The notes under the pieces were generated by a model. That model worked only from the letters and a program-made list of their open reading frames with translations, had not been told where the DNA came from and made no database searches. From Thiohalorhabdus sp. Cl-TMA (GTDB lineage Bacteria; Pseudomonadota; Gammaproteobacteria; Thiohalorhabdales; Thiohalorhabdaceae), in NCBI RefSeq assembly GCF_041821045.1, contig NZ_JBGUAW010000001.1:62001-126000 (forward strand): DNA of 64,000 nt. The letters are read 5' to 3'. Of this stretch, positions 53,009 through 61,485 are shown one piece after another (within the stretch, counting starts at the first letter, position 1; each line of letters begins with the position of its first letter). The position numbers and the translations under genes are program-made.

Positions 53009-55408
53009 GTGGCTTGGCGGAATCTTTGGCTACCCGCCGCAATTCTGACCGTTCTGTTTCAGGCCCTGGTCTCCACGGTTTCCGCGGCCGAGGTCCGGGT
53101 AAGCGGTGTGGAGCTCTTCGAGGAGGGGGAGAGCACGGGCGTGCTCCTGACCGGGAACGGGGCCCTCACCTACCGGCTGCTTTCCCAGGAGGAGCCACCG
53201 CGCGTCCTCGTCCAGCTACCGGGTGCGGAGGTTCGTCCTTCCGCCCTGCCGGAGGTTACCTCCAAGGGCTTGGTGCGCAACGTCAAGCTCCATACCCGGG
53301 AAGGCCAGCCCCCTAGGCTCGAGCTCCTCCTGGCGCGGGCGGCCGAGGCGCAGGCCACCCGGGAAGGCTCCGCCCTGACCGTGACCCTGTCGCCCAAGGA
53401 GGGCGCCGCGGCGGATGACGCGCAGGCGGAGAGCGGCGATGCGCAGGGGCCGCCGCAGCTCCGCGATTACGCCGTTTCCGCCACCCAGGACGGTGCTCGG
53501 CTCCTGTTCAAGACCAGCCACAAGGTCCGGCGCTTCCAATCCTTCCAGCTGGATGGTCCGCCCCGTCTCGTTCTGGACTTGTACGGTGCCGCCTCGGCCC
53601 TGCCCAGGAAAGCCTACGACCTGGACCATCCGCTGCTGAAGCGGGTCCGGTTCGGCGAGCGGGACGACCGGACCCGGGTGGTTCTGGAGCTGAAGGAGCG
53701 GGTCACCCACAGCGTGGAGCCCACCGGTCAGGGCCTGCGCTTGGCCCTTCGGCGCACCAGCGCCCGGGAAGGCTTCCGTCACGTGCGGGACGTGAATTTC
53801 ACCGTGGGGCCCAAGCCGGACGTGGGCCAGCTGGAAGTGAAGCTGGACCGCACGGGTGCCGAGGCCCGGGTGCAGCGGGAAGAGGGGCGCGTGGTTCTGG
53901 ATCTGCCCAAGACCCGGCTTCCGGAACGTCTGCAGAAGCGCCTAGTGGTGACGGACTTCGGCACCGCGGTAAAGACCGTGGATCTTTACCAGAAAGGGGA
54001 CCGTGTCCGCGCGGTCCTTTCCGGGTCGGGTCCGCTGGACCCCACCACCTACCAGCTGGACGGCAAGCTGGTTCTGAACGTCGGCAAGAAGGAGGCCGAA
54101 AAGGCCAAGCGGGGCCTTTCCGCCACCGGGAAGCCCTACGAAGGGGAAAAGCTGAGCCTCAACTTCCAGAATATCGACGTCCGGCAGGCGCTGAATATCC
54201 TCGCGGATTTCGCCGACCTGAACATCGTCGCCAGCGACAGCGTGGCGGGGCAGCTCACGCTACGACTGCAGGAGGTTCCCTGGGACCAGGCACTGGACCT
54301 TATACTGGATAGCCAGGGGCTCGGCATGGTCCGGGAGGGCAACGTCATCCGCGTGGCGCCCCAGGCGGAGCTGCAGAAGCAGCGCGAGCAGAAGATGCAG
54401 GCGGAGCTCAAGAAGCAGCAGCTGGTCCCGCTGAAGACCGAGATCATCCAGGTCAATTACGCCAAGGCCGGGGAGATCAAGAGCCTGCTGGAGAACCAGG
54501 CCGGTGGCGAGGGCAAGGGCGGCGGCATGCTCTCGCAGCGCGGCAACATCAGCGTGGATGCGCGCACCAACAGCCTGCTGGTCCGCGAGACGCCCGAGCA
54601 GATCCGGGCCATCCGCAAGCTGGTGGAGAAGCTCGACCGGCCCACCCGGCAGGTGATGATCGAGGCCCGTATCGTCAAGATCGATACCTCCTACGAGCGC
54701 AATCTGGGAGTGCGCTGGGGCGGCAGCTATACCAACAATTCAGGCACCAACACCGTCTCCGGTACCCTGGCCGGCGCGCAGGCCGGCACCCCCGCCCTCG
54801 CCCTGGACCTTCCGGCGGCGGGCGCCAGCGGGGGTGGTCCGGCCTCGCTGGGGATGCGGCTGGGCAGCATCTCCAACAACGCCACCCTGGACCTGGAGCT
54901 TCAGGCCATCGAAGCGGAGGGCAACGGCAAGGTGATCTCCAGCCCGCGGGTGGTGACCGCCAACCAGCAGGAAGCCACCATCGAGCAGGGAACCGAGATC
55001 CCCTATCAGCAGGCCACCTCCTCCGGGGCCACCTCGGTGTCCTTCAAGAAGGCGGTGCTGAGCCTGGCGGTGACGCCTCAGATTACCCCCGACGGGCGGC
55101 TCATCATGGACGTCAACGCCAGCAACGACACAGTCGGCCAAAGCACGGTGGCGGGCCCCGCCATCGACACCGAGGAAGTGGAGACCCAGGTCCTGGTGGA
55201 TGACGGGGAAACGGTGGTCATCGGCGGCATCTACGCCAAATCGGAGCGGGAGGATCGGACGGGGGTCCCCCTGCTCCGGAAGATCCCCCTGCTCGGCTGG
55301 CTGTTCCGCACCAAGAGCGTGACCTCGCAGAAGAACGAGCTGCTGATCTTCCTGACCCCGCGGATCGTGGACGAGCAGCCGCTGGCCATGCAGGGGAAGA
55401 CGGAATAG
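53009..55408 (+). CDS. pilQ: Type IV pilus outer-membrane secretin PilQ
   Basis: 799 aa from a GTG at 53009, 4 bp after pilP with AGGGGG upstream. A signal peptide (AAILTVLFQALVSTVSAAE) is followed by two AMIN domains (about residues 28-135 and 160-260) that bind peptidoglycan. A third repeat-like segment, an STN domain (LSLNFQNIDVRQALNILADFA, about 385) and N1 (LVPLKTEIIQVNYAKAGEIKSLL) follow. The secretin core has VMIEARIVKIDTSYERNLGVRW and the C-terminal LRKIPLLGWLFRTKS. Forms the pilus exit pore. Confidence 0.97.
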   Translation: MAWRNLWLPAAILTVLFQALVSTVSAAEVRVSGVELFEEGESTGVLLTGNGALTYRLLSQEEPPRVLVQLPGAEVRPSALPEVTSKGLVRNVKLHTREGQPPRLELLLARAAEAQATREGSALTVTLSPKEGAAADDAQAESGDAQGPPQLRDYAVSATQDGARLLFKTSHKVRRFQSFQLDGPPRLVLDLYGAASALPRKAYDLDHPLLKRVRFGERDDRTRVVLELKERVTHSVEPTGQGLRLALRRTSAREGFRHVRDVNFTVGPKPDVGQLEVKLDRTGAEARVQREEGRVVLDLPKTRLPERLQKRLVVTDFGTAVKTVDLYQKGDRVRAVLSGSGPLDPTTYQLDGKLVLNVGKKEAEKAKRGLSATGKPYEGEKLSLNFQNIDVRQALNILADFADLNIVASDSVAGQLTLRLQEVPWDQALDLILDSQGLGMVREGNVIRVAPQAELQKQREQKMQAELKKQQLVPLKTEIIQVNYAKAGEIKSLLENQAGGEGKGGGMLSQRGNISVDARTNSLLVRETPEQIRAIRKLVEKLDRPTRQVMIEARIVKIDTSYERNLGVRWGGSYTNNSGTNTVSGTLAGAQAGTPALALDLPAAGASGGGPASLGMRLGSISNNATLDLELQAIEAEGNGKVISSPRVVTANQQEATIEQGTEIPYQQATSSGATSVSFKKAVLSLAVTPQITPDGRLIMDVNASNDTVGQSTVAGPAIDTEEVETQVLVDDGETVVIGGIYAKSEREDRTGVPLLRKIPLLGWLFRTKSVTSQKNELLIFLTPRIVDEQPLAMQGKTE

Positions 55409-55454
55409 GAGCGGCCTCCGGTCTTTCCTCGAAGGGCGCGGGGAGGTAGCGGTT

Positions 55455-55988
55455 TTGCCGGGCGACAAGGTCTATCTGGTGGGCCCCATGGGCGCGGGCA
55501 AGTCGACGGTGGCCAGACTCCTGGCCCCCCGGCTGCAGGCCGGCGTGGTGGACCTGGACGCCGAGATCGAGGATGCCTTCGGCCGCTCCATCCCGGAGCT
55601 CTTCGCGGAGCACGGCGAGTCCGGCTTCCGGGACCGGGAGGAACGGGTCCTGGCCGAGGTGGCGCAGCGTCCGGGGCCCCTGGTGGTTGCCACGGGCGGC
55701 GGCGTGATCCTGCGCGACGCCAACCGGCGGGTCATGGCCGCAAGCGGCACCATGGTCTATCTCCATGCGGACGTGGATACCCTGCTCGCCCGTACCGCGG
55801 GTAGCGCCAACCGCCCACTGCTGCAGGTGGCGGATCCGCGCGCCAAGCTGGCGGCGCTCCAGGCGGAGCGCGACCCCCTCTACCGCGAGGCGGCCATCCT
55901 GGTGGAAGGCGCGGAGAGCAGTCCGGCAGAGGTGGCCGAGGAGATCCTCCATCGGCTGGCCGATGCGGGAGACACCCCGGTAGAATAG
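55455..55988 (+). CDS. aroK: Shikimate kinase
   Basis: 177 aa from a TTG at 55455. Walker A GPMGAGKS (10-17), the shikimate-binding [18 protein letters not shown] block, and [21 protein letters not shown] and the lid region [12 protein letters not shown] with its arginines. Phosphorylates shikimate in the aromatic amino acid pathway. Lies between pilQ and aroB, the common proteobacterial order. Confidence 0.95.
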   Translation: MPGDKVYLVGPMGAGKSTVARLLAPRLQAGVVDLDAEIEDAFGRSIPELFAEHGESGFRDREERVLAEVAQRPGPLVVATGGGVILRDANRRVMAASGTMVYLHADVDTLLARTAGSANRPLLQVADPRAKLAALQAERDPLYREAAILVEGAESSPAEVAEEILHRLADAGDTPVE

Positions 55989-56028
55989 TCCTGTCGCATC
56001 CCCGGCAGCCTCCAGCTCACGGAATCCC

Positions 56029-57114
56029 ATGAAAACGTTGACCGTAGCGCTCGGCGAGCGCAGCTACCCCATCCACATTGGCCCGGACCTTCTCAAGACC
56101 GGGTCCCTGGTCGCCGATACCCTGCCGGCCCCCAGGGCGGTTCTGGTGACGAACGAGACCGTCGGACCCCTGTATGCCCGGCAGCTCGCCGATGGCCTGG
56201 AGGCGGCGGGGGTGACCCTGCTGGACCGGATTGAGCTGGCCGACGGCGAGCAGCACAAGACCCCGGCCACCCTGGAGCAGGTCTACGATCGGCTCCTGGA
56301 GGCACGGGCGGACCGCAAGACCGCGGTGATCGCCTTGGGCGGCGGCGTGGTTGGCGACTTGGCGGGCTTCGCCGCGGCCACCTATCAGCGCGGCGTACCC
56401 TTCGTGCAGGTGCCCACGACCCTGCTGGCCCAGGTGGATGCGGCCGTGGGCGGCAAGACGGCGGTGAATCATCGCCTGGGCAAGAACATGATCGGGGCCT
56501 TTTACCAGCCCCGGGTGGTGCTCGCCGATACCGATTCCCTGGGCACCCTCCCGGACCGCGAGCTGCGGGCGGGATTCGCCGAGGTGGTGAAATACGGCCT
56601 GATCCGCGATCCGGCGTTCTTCGCCTACCTGGAAGAGCACGCCCAAGCGATCTTGGCGCGGGATCCCGAAGCGCTGAGCGAGGCCATCTACCGTTCCTGC
56701 CGCAACAAGGCCGAGGTGGTGGCAGCCGACGAGCGGGAAGCCGACCAGCGGGCCCTGCTCAACCTGGGCCATACCTTCGCCCACGCCATCGAGACGGGCA
56801 CCGGCTATACGGACTGGCTGCACGGCGAGGCGGTGGCGGCGGGCATGGTAATGGCCGCGGAGGTGTCCCGCCGGGCGGGGCTCCTGTCCGAGTCGGATAC
56901 GCAGCGGATCACCGCGCTTCTGAAGGCTTCCGGACTGCCCGTTAAGGGTCCCGCAGACCTGGCCACGGACCGCTATCTGGAGATCATGGGCGTGGACAAG
57001 AAGGCCTCGGGGGGTGCAGTGCGCTATATCCTCCTCGAAGGGATCGGGCGCGCATTCATGACCGCCGAGGTGCCGGAGGCGGTGGTCAGGGAGGCCATCG
57101 ACGCCTGCCGCTAG
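56029..57114 (+). CDS. aroB: 3-dehydroquinate synthase
   Basis: 361 aa. NAD-binding [20 protein letters not shown] (about residues 102-121), [21 protein letters not shown] (catalytic lysine/asparagine block) and zinc ligands in [22 protein letters not shown] and [14 protein letters not shown]. Converts DAHP to 3-dehydroquinate, two steps upstream of nothing else in this window but in the same pathway as aroK. Confidence 0.97.
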   Translation: MKTLTVALGERSYPIHIGPDLLKTGSLVADTLPAPRAVLVTNETVGPLYARQLADGLEAAGVTLLDRIELADGEQHKTPATLEQVYDRLLEARADRKTAVIALGGGVVGDLAGFAAATYQRGVPFVQVPTTLLAQVDAAVGGKTAVNHRLGKNMIGAFYQPRVVLADTDSLGTLPDRELRAGFAEVVKYGLIRDPAFFAYLEEHAQAILARDPEALSEAIYRSCRNKAEVVAADEREADQRALLNLGHTFAHAIETGTGYTDWLHGEAVAAGMVMAAEVSRRAGLLSESDTQRITALLKASGLPVKGPADLATDRYLEIMGVDKKASGGAVRYILLEGIGRAFMTAEVPEAVVREAIDACR

Positions 57115-57222
57115 CCCCCGCGTGGCCGCGGTTCTCCGATGGTGCCGCCCCTCGGATGAAAACCGGGCGTCCCGTGCCGGGCTTTCGGTGGTACGCTGGA
57201 ACCGCGGGGCCCTTCCCGAGGA

Positions 57223-57252
57223 TTGACAGTCTCGACCCGCCGACCGTAGGTT
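57223..57252 (+). promoter_or_regulatory. Candidate promoter after aroB
   Basis: A perfect TTGACA (57223-57228) with TAGGTT 18 bp later (57247-57252). The following start codon at 57262 leaves a leader of only a few bases, so it may instead serve the genes further on. Confidence 0.35.
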
Positions 57253-57261
57253 TGTTTCCAA

Positions 57262-57471
57262 ATGATCCAGGATTTCTTCCAAGGCGTAGGCAATGGACTC
57301 CTGCTGCTGATCGGGGTGGCCCTGACCGCGCTGTTCGTACTCTGGCTCACCCTGCCCTTCCTGGTGCTGCAGCTGGTCCGGTCCAACCGTGCCTTAACCG
57401 AGGAGGTTCGCCGCCTGCGTCTCCTGCGCGAGGAAGAGGAGACGGAAGACGGCCCCCAGAGCCATCAATAA
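57262..57471 (+). CDS. Small single-pass membrane protein
   Basis: 69 aa. One hydrophobic helix (GLLLLIGVALTALFVLWLTLPFLVLQLV), then a charged, coiled-coil-prone tail (RALTEEVRRLRLLREEEETE). No family is recognised. It starts at an ATG after a short AT-richer stretch, and the next gene begins 10 bp after its stop with AAGGAGGG between, so the pair is probably co-transcribed. Confidence 0.6.
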   Translation: MIQDFFQGVGNGLLLLIGVALTALFVLWLTLPFLVLQLVRSNRALTEEVRRLRLLREEEETEDGPQSHQ

Positions 57472-57481
57472 GGAGGGTCTA

Positions 57482-57706
57482 ATGGCGACAGAGGTGGACC
57501 ACCTGGACGATGAGCTGGCCCGGAGCAACGGCCACTTCCACAATCTGCTGGAACGCCACCGCGGACTGGACGATCAGATCGACGAGCTCGAGGACGGACG
57601 CGGGCACGTGGACGATCTGGAGCTGAGCAGGCTCAAGCGGGAACGACTATACGTGAAGCAGCAGCTGGAGTTCATGCGAAGGAAGCTGCGGCCCAACGGA
57701 GAATAG
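57482..57706 (+). CDS. DUF465 (YdcH-like) small helical protein
   Basis: 74 aa, acidic, wholly helical: ELARSNGHFHNLLERHRGLDD, then LSRLKRERLYVKQQLEFM. The H-x-F/H-x-x-L-x-x-x-H-x-x-L-D pattern and the L-K-x-x-R/K-L-x-x-K motif are those of DUF465, a family of short proteins of unknown function. A strong terminator follows 20 bp downstream. Confidence 0.88.
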   Translation: MATEVDHLDDELARSNGHFHNLLERHRGLDDQIDELEDGRGHVDDLELSRLKRERLYVKQQLEFMRRKLRPNGE

Positions 57707-57726
57707 CCTGAAAACCGGTTCCGAGG

Positions 57727-57753
57727 AAAAGGGCGCGCTGAGCGCCCTTTTTT
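57727..57753 (+). terminator. Rho-independent terminator
   Basis: AAAA-GGGCGC (57727-57736), loop GCTGA, GCGCCC (57742-57747), then TTTTTT (57748-57753): a perfect GC stem with a T-run, ending the aroK-aroB-DUF465 unit before hemE. Confidence 0.92.
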
Positions 57754-57849
57754 GTATTCGGATCAAGCGGCCCCCGCCCGGCATCCGCCTCTGGTACCCT
57801 TATCCGTTCACCCCGGCAAGGCGTAGAGCCCTACCATCCAGGAACCGAA

Positions 57850-58908
57850 ATGACGCGCCCCGACAACGACACTTTCCTGCGCGCCTGCCGGCGCGAGCCC
57901 GTCCCCTACACGCCGGTCTGGCTCATGCGGCAGGCCGGCCGTTATCTGCCCGAGTACCGCCGGGTCCGGGAACGGGCCGGGGATTTCCTGAGCCTGTGCC
58001 GCAGCCCGGAAATGGCCACCGAGGTCACACTGCAGCCCGTGGACCGGCTGGGGGTGGACGCGGCCATCCTGTTCTCCGACATCCTCACCATCCCCGCGGC
58101 CATGAACCGAGGCCTACGCTTCGCCACCGGCGAGGGACCGGTCATCGACCATCCCGTGCGCACCGCCGCGGACGTGGATGCCCTGCCCGTTCCCGACCCC
58201 GGCGCGGAGCTGCGCTATGTACCGGACGCGGTGGCGGCCGTCCGCAAGGCCCTGAACAACCGCGTGCCGCTCATCGGCTTCGCGGGATCGCCCTGGACCC
58301 TGGCCACCTACATGGTGGAAGGCGGCTCCTCGAAGACCTACGGGATCATCAAGCGGCTCGCCTATGACGAGCCCTCCGTGCTCCATCGTCTTCTGGACAA
58401 GCTGGCCCTGGCGGTGACGGACTACCTGAACGCCCAGATCGAGGCCGGGGCCCAGGCTGTGCAGATCTTCGATACCTGGGGCGGCGTGCTCACACCGCCC
58501 GCCTACCGGGAGCTCAGCCTCGGCTACATGCAGCGAATCGTGAACGGCCTGCACACTACCGCCGATGGTGAGCGTGTACCGGTGATCCTGTTCACCAAGG
58601 GGGGCGGCGCCTGGCTGGAGGAGATGGCCGAAACCGGGGCCGATGTGCTGGGTCTGGATTGGCAGACGGACCCCGCAGAGGCCCGCCGGCGCGTCGGCAG
58701 CCGGGTGGCCCTCCAGGGCAACATGGACCCGGCGGTGCTCTACGCCGGTCCGGAGCGCATCCGTCGGGAGGTGGCCCGCACCCTGGACGCCTTCGGTCCG
58801 GCTCCGGGCCATGTCTTCAATCTCGGGCACGGGGTCAGTCCGGATGTCCCGCCCGAGCATGCCGAGGCCTTCGTGGCGGCGGTCCACGAGCTGAGCGCGG
58901 CGCGCTGA
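57850..58908 (+). CDS. hemE: Uroporphyrinogen decarboxylase
   Basis: 352 aa. Signature [19 protein letters not shown] near residue 22 (catalytic arginines), [15 protein letters not shown] (catalytic aspartate), [19 protein letters not shown] and [19 protein letters not shown]. Decarboxylates uroporphyrinogen III to coproporphyrinogen III for heme. It follows a strong terminator, so it should have its own promoter; an Mrp operon follows on the same strand. Confidence 0.97.
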   Translation: MTRPDNDTFLRACRREPVPYTPVWLMRQAGRYLPEYRRVRERAGDFLSLCRSPEMATEVTLQPVDRLGVDAAILFSDILTIPAAMNRGLRFATGEGPVIDHPVRTAADVDALPVPDPGAELRYVPDAVAAVRKALNNRVPLIGFAGSPWTLATYMVEGGSSKTYGIIKRLAYDEPSVLHRLLDKLALAVTDYLNAQIEAGAQAVQIFDTWGGVLTPPAYRELSLGYMQRIVNGLHTTADGERVPVILFTKGGGAWLEEMAETGADVLGLDWQTDPAEARRRVGSRVALQGNMDPAVLYAGPERIRREVARTLDAFGPAPGHVFNLGHGVSPDVPPEHAEAFVAAVHELSAAR

Positions 58909-58952
58909 CCGCAGCGGTTCCCGCGGCAATCCGTGGACTGGACCGGCCCGGA

Positions 58953-58976
58953 GCGGAATGCAATAATCGATTCCGC
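58953..58976 (+). terminator. Perfect 7-bp hairpin in the hemE-mrpE gap
   Basis: GCGGAAT (58953-58959) and ATTCCGC (58970-58976) around a 10-base loop, followed by only three T. It may attenuate or end hemE transcription; the loop also contains an AATAAT box. Confidence 0.35.
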
Positions 58977-59012
58977 TTTCGCGCCGGGGAAGGCTACCCA
59001 AAAGGAGCAGGA

Positions 59013-59489
59013 GTGGCACGAACCCTCATCCGGACGCTTGTCCTCTTTGTCCTCTGGATTCTGCTGTCGGGCCATTTCGATGGTCTGCTCCTCAGCCTGG
59101 GTATCGCTTCCTCGCTCCTCGTGGCCCTTCTGGCCGGCCGGATCGACGCCGCCGACCGCGAGCCCCAGAGGATGGCCGTGGGGCCCGCGCTGATTACCTA
59201 CTGGGCGTGGCTGGCCTGGCAGGTGATCCTGTCCAACATTGACGTTGCGCGCCGGGTCCTCAGTCCCAGCCTGCCCATTAGCCCCTGTATCGTGCGGGTC
59301 CGGGCCAGCCAGAAAACCGACCTGGGGCGGGTGATCTTCGCCAACTCCATTACCCTGACGCCGGGCACCGTCTCCATCGACCTCCAGGGGGACGAGGTGG
59401 AAGTGCACGCGCTGTCCCGGGAGGCGGCCGAGGATCTCCAGTCGGGCGCCATGGACCGCCGCGCCTCCGCTGCGGAGCCGACCCAATGA
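59013..59489 (+). CDS. Mrp/Mnh cation-proton antiporter subunit E
   Basis: 158 aa from a GTG with AAAGGAGCAGGA upstream. Two to three N-terminal helices (LIRTLVLFVLWILLSGHFDGLLL, TYWAWLAWQVILSNIDVARRVL) and a cytoplasmic alpha/beta domain (FANSITLTPGTVSIDLQGDEVEVHAL), exactly the MrpE pattern. First gene of the operon; subunit F overlaps by 4 bp. Confidence 0.94.
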   Translation: MARTLIRTLVLFVLWILLSGHFDGLLLSLGIASSLLVALLAGRIDAADREPQRMAVGPALITYWAWLAWQVILSNIDVARRVLSPSLPISPCIVRVRASQKTDLGRVIFANSITLTPGTVSIDLQGDEVEVHALSREAAEDLQSGAMDRRASAAEPTQ

Positions 59490-59770
59490 TGTTCATCGCG
59501 GGCATCGCCGCCGTGGTCACCACCATGGTCCTGGCCCTGCTGCGCGCCCTGCTCGGGCCGACCCTCTATGACCGCATCCTGGCGGTGAACCTGTTCGGCA
59601 CCAAGATCGTCATCCTGATCGCCCTCTTCAGCTTCCTGGCCGGCGAGGCCTATATCCTCGATATCGCCCTCGCCTACGCCCTGATCAACTTCATCGGCAC
59701 GGTGGCCGTGCTCAAGTTCTTCGAGTACGGGGACCTGGGGCGGGGCCGGTACGAAGAGGAGGAGCTGTGA
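59486..59770 (+). CDS. Mrp/Mnh antiporter subunit F
   Basis: 94 aa, three membrane helices; GPTLYDRILAVNLFGTKIV is the family signature. An acidic C-terminal tail (YEEEEL). Overlaps subunits E and G. Confidence 0.95.
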   Translation: MMFIAGIAAVVTTMVLALLRALLGPTLYDRILAVNLFGTKIVILIALFSFLAGEAYILDIALAYALINFIGTVAVLKFFEYGDLGRGRYEEEEL

Positions 59771-60087
59771 TGGCGCTCCTGACGGATGCGGCGAGCTGGC
59801 TCTGCATCGTTCTCGGCGGGCTGTTCGTCCTCATCGGCGGCATCGGCGTGCTGCGCCTCCCCGATTTCTTCACCCGGCTCCATGCCGCGGGGGTCACGGA
59901 CACCCTGGGCGCCGGCCTGGTGATCCTGGGCCTGGCCTTTCAGGCGGGGCTCACGCTGACCACGGTCAAGCTGGCCCTGATCTACGGATTCTTCATCCTC
60001 ACCAGCCCCACCGCCGCGCACGCGCTGGCCAAGGCCGCGCTCCACGGCGGCGTCAAGCCGAAGGTCGACGGGAGGCCCCCTTCGTGA
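59770..60087 (+). CDS. Mrp/Mnh antiporter subunit G
   Basis: 105 aa from the ATG at 59770 (GTG 59767 also in frame). Three helices with GVLRLPDFFTRLHAAGVTDTLG, the MrpG signature, and FFILTSPTAAHALAKAA. Overlaps the neighbouring genes. Confidence 0.95.
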   Translation: MALLTDAASWLCIVLGGLFVLIGGIGVLRLPDFFTRLHAAGVTDTLGAGLVILGLAFQAGLTLTTVKLALIYGFFILTSPTAAHALAKAALHGGVKPKVDGRPPS

Positions 60088-60629
60088 TCGATCAGTGGGT
60101 GGATATCGCGCTGCTGGGGCTCCTGGCGGTTACGGCGGTCGCCGTCCTCCGCCTGCGGAACCTGTTCGGCGTGGTCATGCTGTTCGGGATCTACAGCCTG
60201 CTCTCGGCGGGATTATTCGTGGTCCTGGATGCCGTGGACGTGGCCTTCACCGAGGCGGCGGTGGGCGCCGGCATCTCCACCGTGCTCATGCTCGGCACCC
60301 TGGCCCTGGTGGGCAGCTCCGACCGGGCGCCCTCCCATCGCCCCCTGCTGCCCCTGGTGGTGGTGACGCTCACCGGCGCGGCTTTGCTCTACGGCACGCT
60401 GGACATGCCCCGCTTCGGTCAGCCGGACGCGCCCATCCAGGAGCACGTGGCGCCCCGGTACCTGGAGCAGTCCGGCGAGGAGATCGCCGTTCCCAACGTG
60501 GTAACTGCGGTGCTGGCCAGCTATCGGGGCTACGACACCCTCGGCGAGGTGGCGGTCATCTTCACCGCCGGAACAGGGGTCCTGATCCTGTTAGGCAGGC
60601 GCAGGCGGCGTGAGGAGGAGGACGCATGA
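60084..60629 (+). CDS. MrpA C-terminal-like subunit (DUF4040/MbhD plus MbhE regions)
   Basis: 181 aa from a GTG. The N-terminal helices RNLFGVVMLFGIYSLLSAGLF and VDVAFTEAAVGAGISTVLML match DUF4040/MbhD. The C-terminal helix GYDTLGEVAVIFTAGTGVLILL matches the MbhE/MrpA tail. In Bacillus-type Mrp these lie at the C-terminus of the large MrpA; here they are a free-standing gene, as in Mbh-type and Dual-type complexes. Confidence 0.88.
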   Translation: MIDQWVDIALLGLLAVTAVAVLRLRNLFGVVMLFGIYSLLSAGLFVVLDAVDVAFTEAAVGAGISTVLMLGTLALVGSSDRAPSHRPLLPLVVVTLTGAALLYGTLDMPRFGQPDAPIQEHVAPRYLEQSGEEIAVPNVVTAVLASYRGYDTLGEVAVIFTAGTGVLILLGRRRRREEEDA

Positions 60630-61078
60630 TCCACCACGTGGTGCTCCACGTAATCGCCAAGCTGCTCATCCCGCCGATTCTCCTGTTCGCCCTGTACGTC
60701 CAGTTCCACGGCGATTACGGACCGGGCGGCGGCTTCCAGGCCGGGGTCCTGTTCGCCAGCGCCTTCATCCTCTACGCCCTGATTCACGGCGTGGAGGTGG
60801 CCCGCCGGGTGCTTCCCTCGGGGCTGATCCACACCCTCATGGCGGTGGGGCTTCTGCTCTATGCCGGCGTGGGGGTGGCCACCATGGCGCTGGGCGGGAA
60901 TTACCTGGACTACGATGTGCTCGGGCACGGTAACCACGGCCAGCATCTGGGCATTCTGCTGATTGAGCTGGGCGTGGGCATCACCGTGGCCTCGGTGATG
61001 ATCACGGTATTCTTCTGCTTCGCGGGCCGCAGCCGGCACACGCCGGACGAGGAATCAATCAGCCACCACCGGGACTGA
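60626..61078 (+). CDS. Mrp/Mnh antiporter subunit B
   Basis: 150 aa, four helices. PPILLFALYVQFHGDYGPGGGFQAG and LLIELGVGITVASVMITVFF are the MnhB family blocks. Overlaps the preceding gene by 4 bp. Confidence 0.94.
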   Translation: MIHHVVLHVIAKLLIPPILLFALYVQFHGDYGPGGGFQAGVLFASAFILYALIHGVEVARRVLPSGLIHTLMAVGLLLYAGVGVATMALGGNYLDYDVLGHGNHGQHLGILLIELGVGITVASVMITVFFCFAGRSRHTPDEESISHHRD

Positions 61079-61080
61079 CC

Positions 61081-61449
61081 ATGGAACTGCTCGGGCTGTA
61101 CAACTACTGGGTGGTGATCCTGCTCATGATGGTGGGATTCTACGTGGTGATCGCCCACGGCAACCTGATCAAGAAGCTGGTGGGCCTCAACCTCTTCCAG
61201 ACCTCGGTCTTCATCTTCTACATCACCATGAGCAAGAAGGAGGGCGGCTCGGCGCCCATCCTCGCGGAAGGCGTGGAGCGCTACTCGAATCCCCTCCCGC
61301 ATGTCCTGATCCTGACCGCCATCGTTGTGGGTGTTGCCACGACCGCACTCGGCCTGGCCCTGGTGGTGCGCATCAAGGAGCGTTACGGCTCCGTGGAAGA
61401 AGAGGATATCCACGATCTCGACAACCCCGAAGAGACCAATGGCGTATAG
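61081..61449 (+). CDS. Mrp/Mnh antiporter subunit C (NuoK-like)
   Basis: 122 aa, three helices, homologous to NuoK of complex I: VVILLMMVGFYVVIAHGNLIKKLVGLNLFQ and LPHVLILTAIVVGVATTALGLALVVRI. Charged C-terminal tail. Confidence 0.95.
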   Translation: MELLGLYNYWVVILLMMVGFYVVIAHGNLIKKLVGLNLFQTSVFIFYITMSKKEGGSAPILAEGVERYSNPLPHVLILTAIVVGVATTALGLALVVRIKERYGSVEEEDIHDLDNPEETNGV

Positions 61450-61485
61450 GGTGTTCCGAACGGCGGGGAGCTTGGCCGGGCCGGG

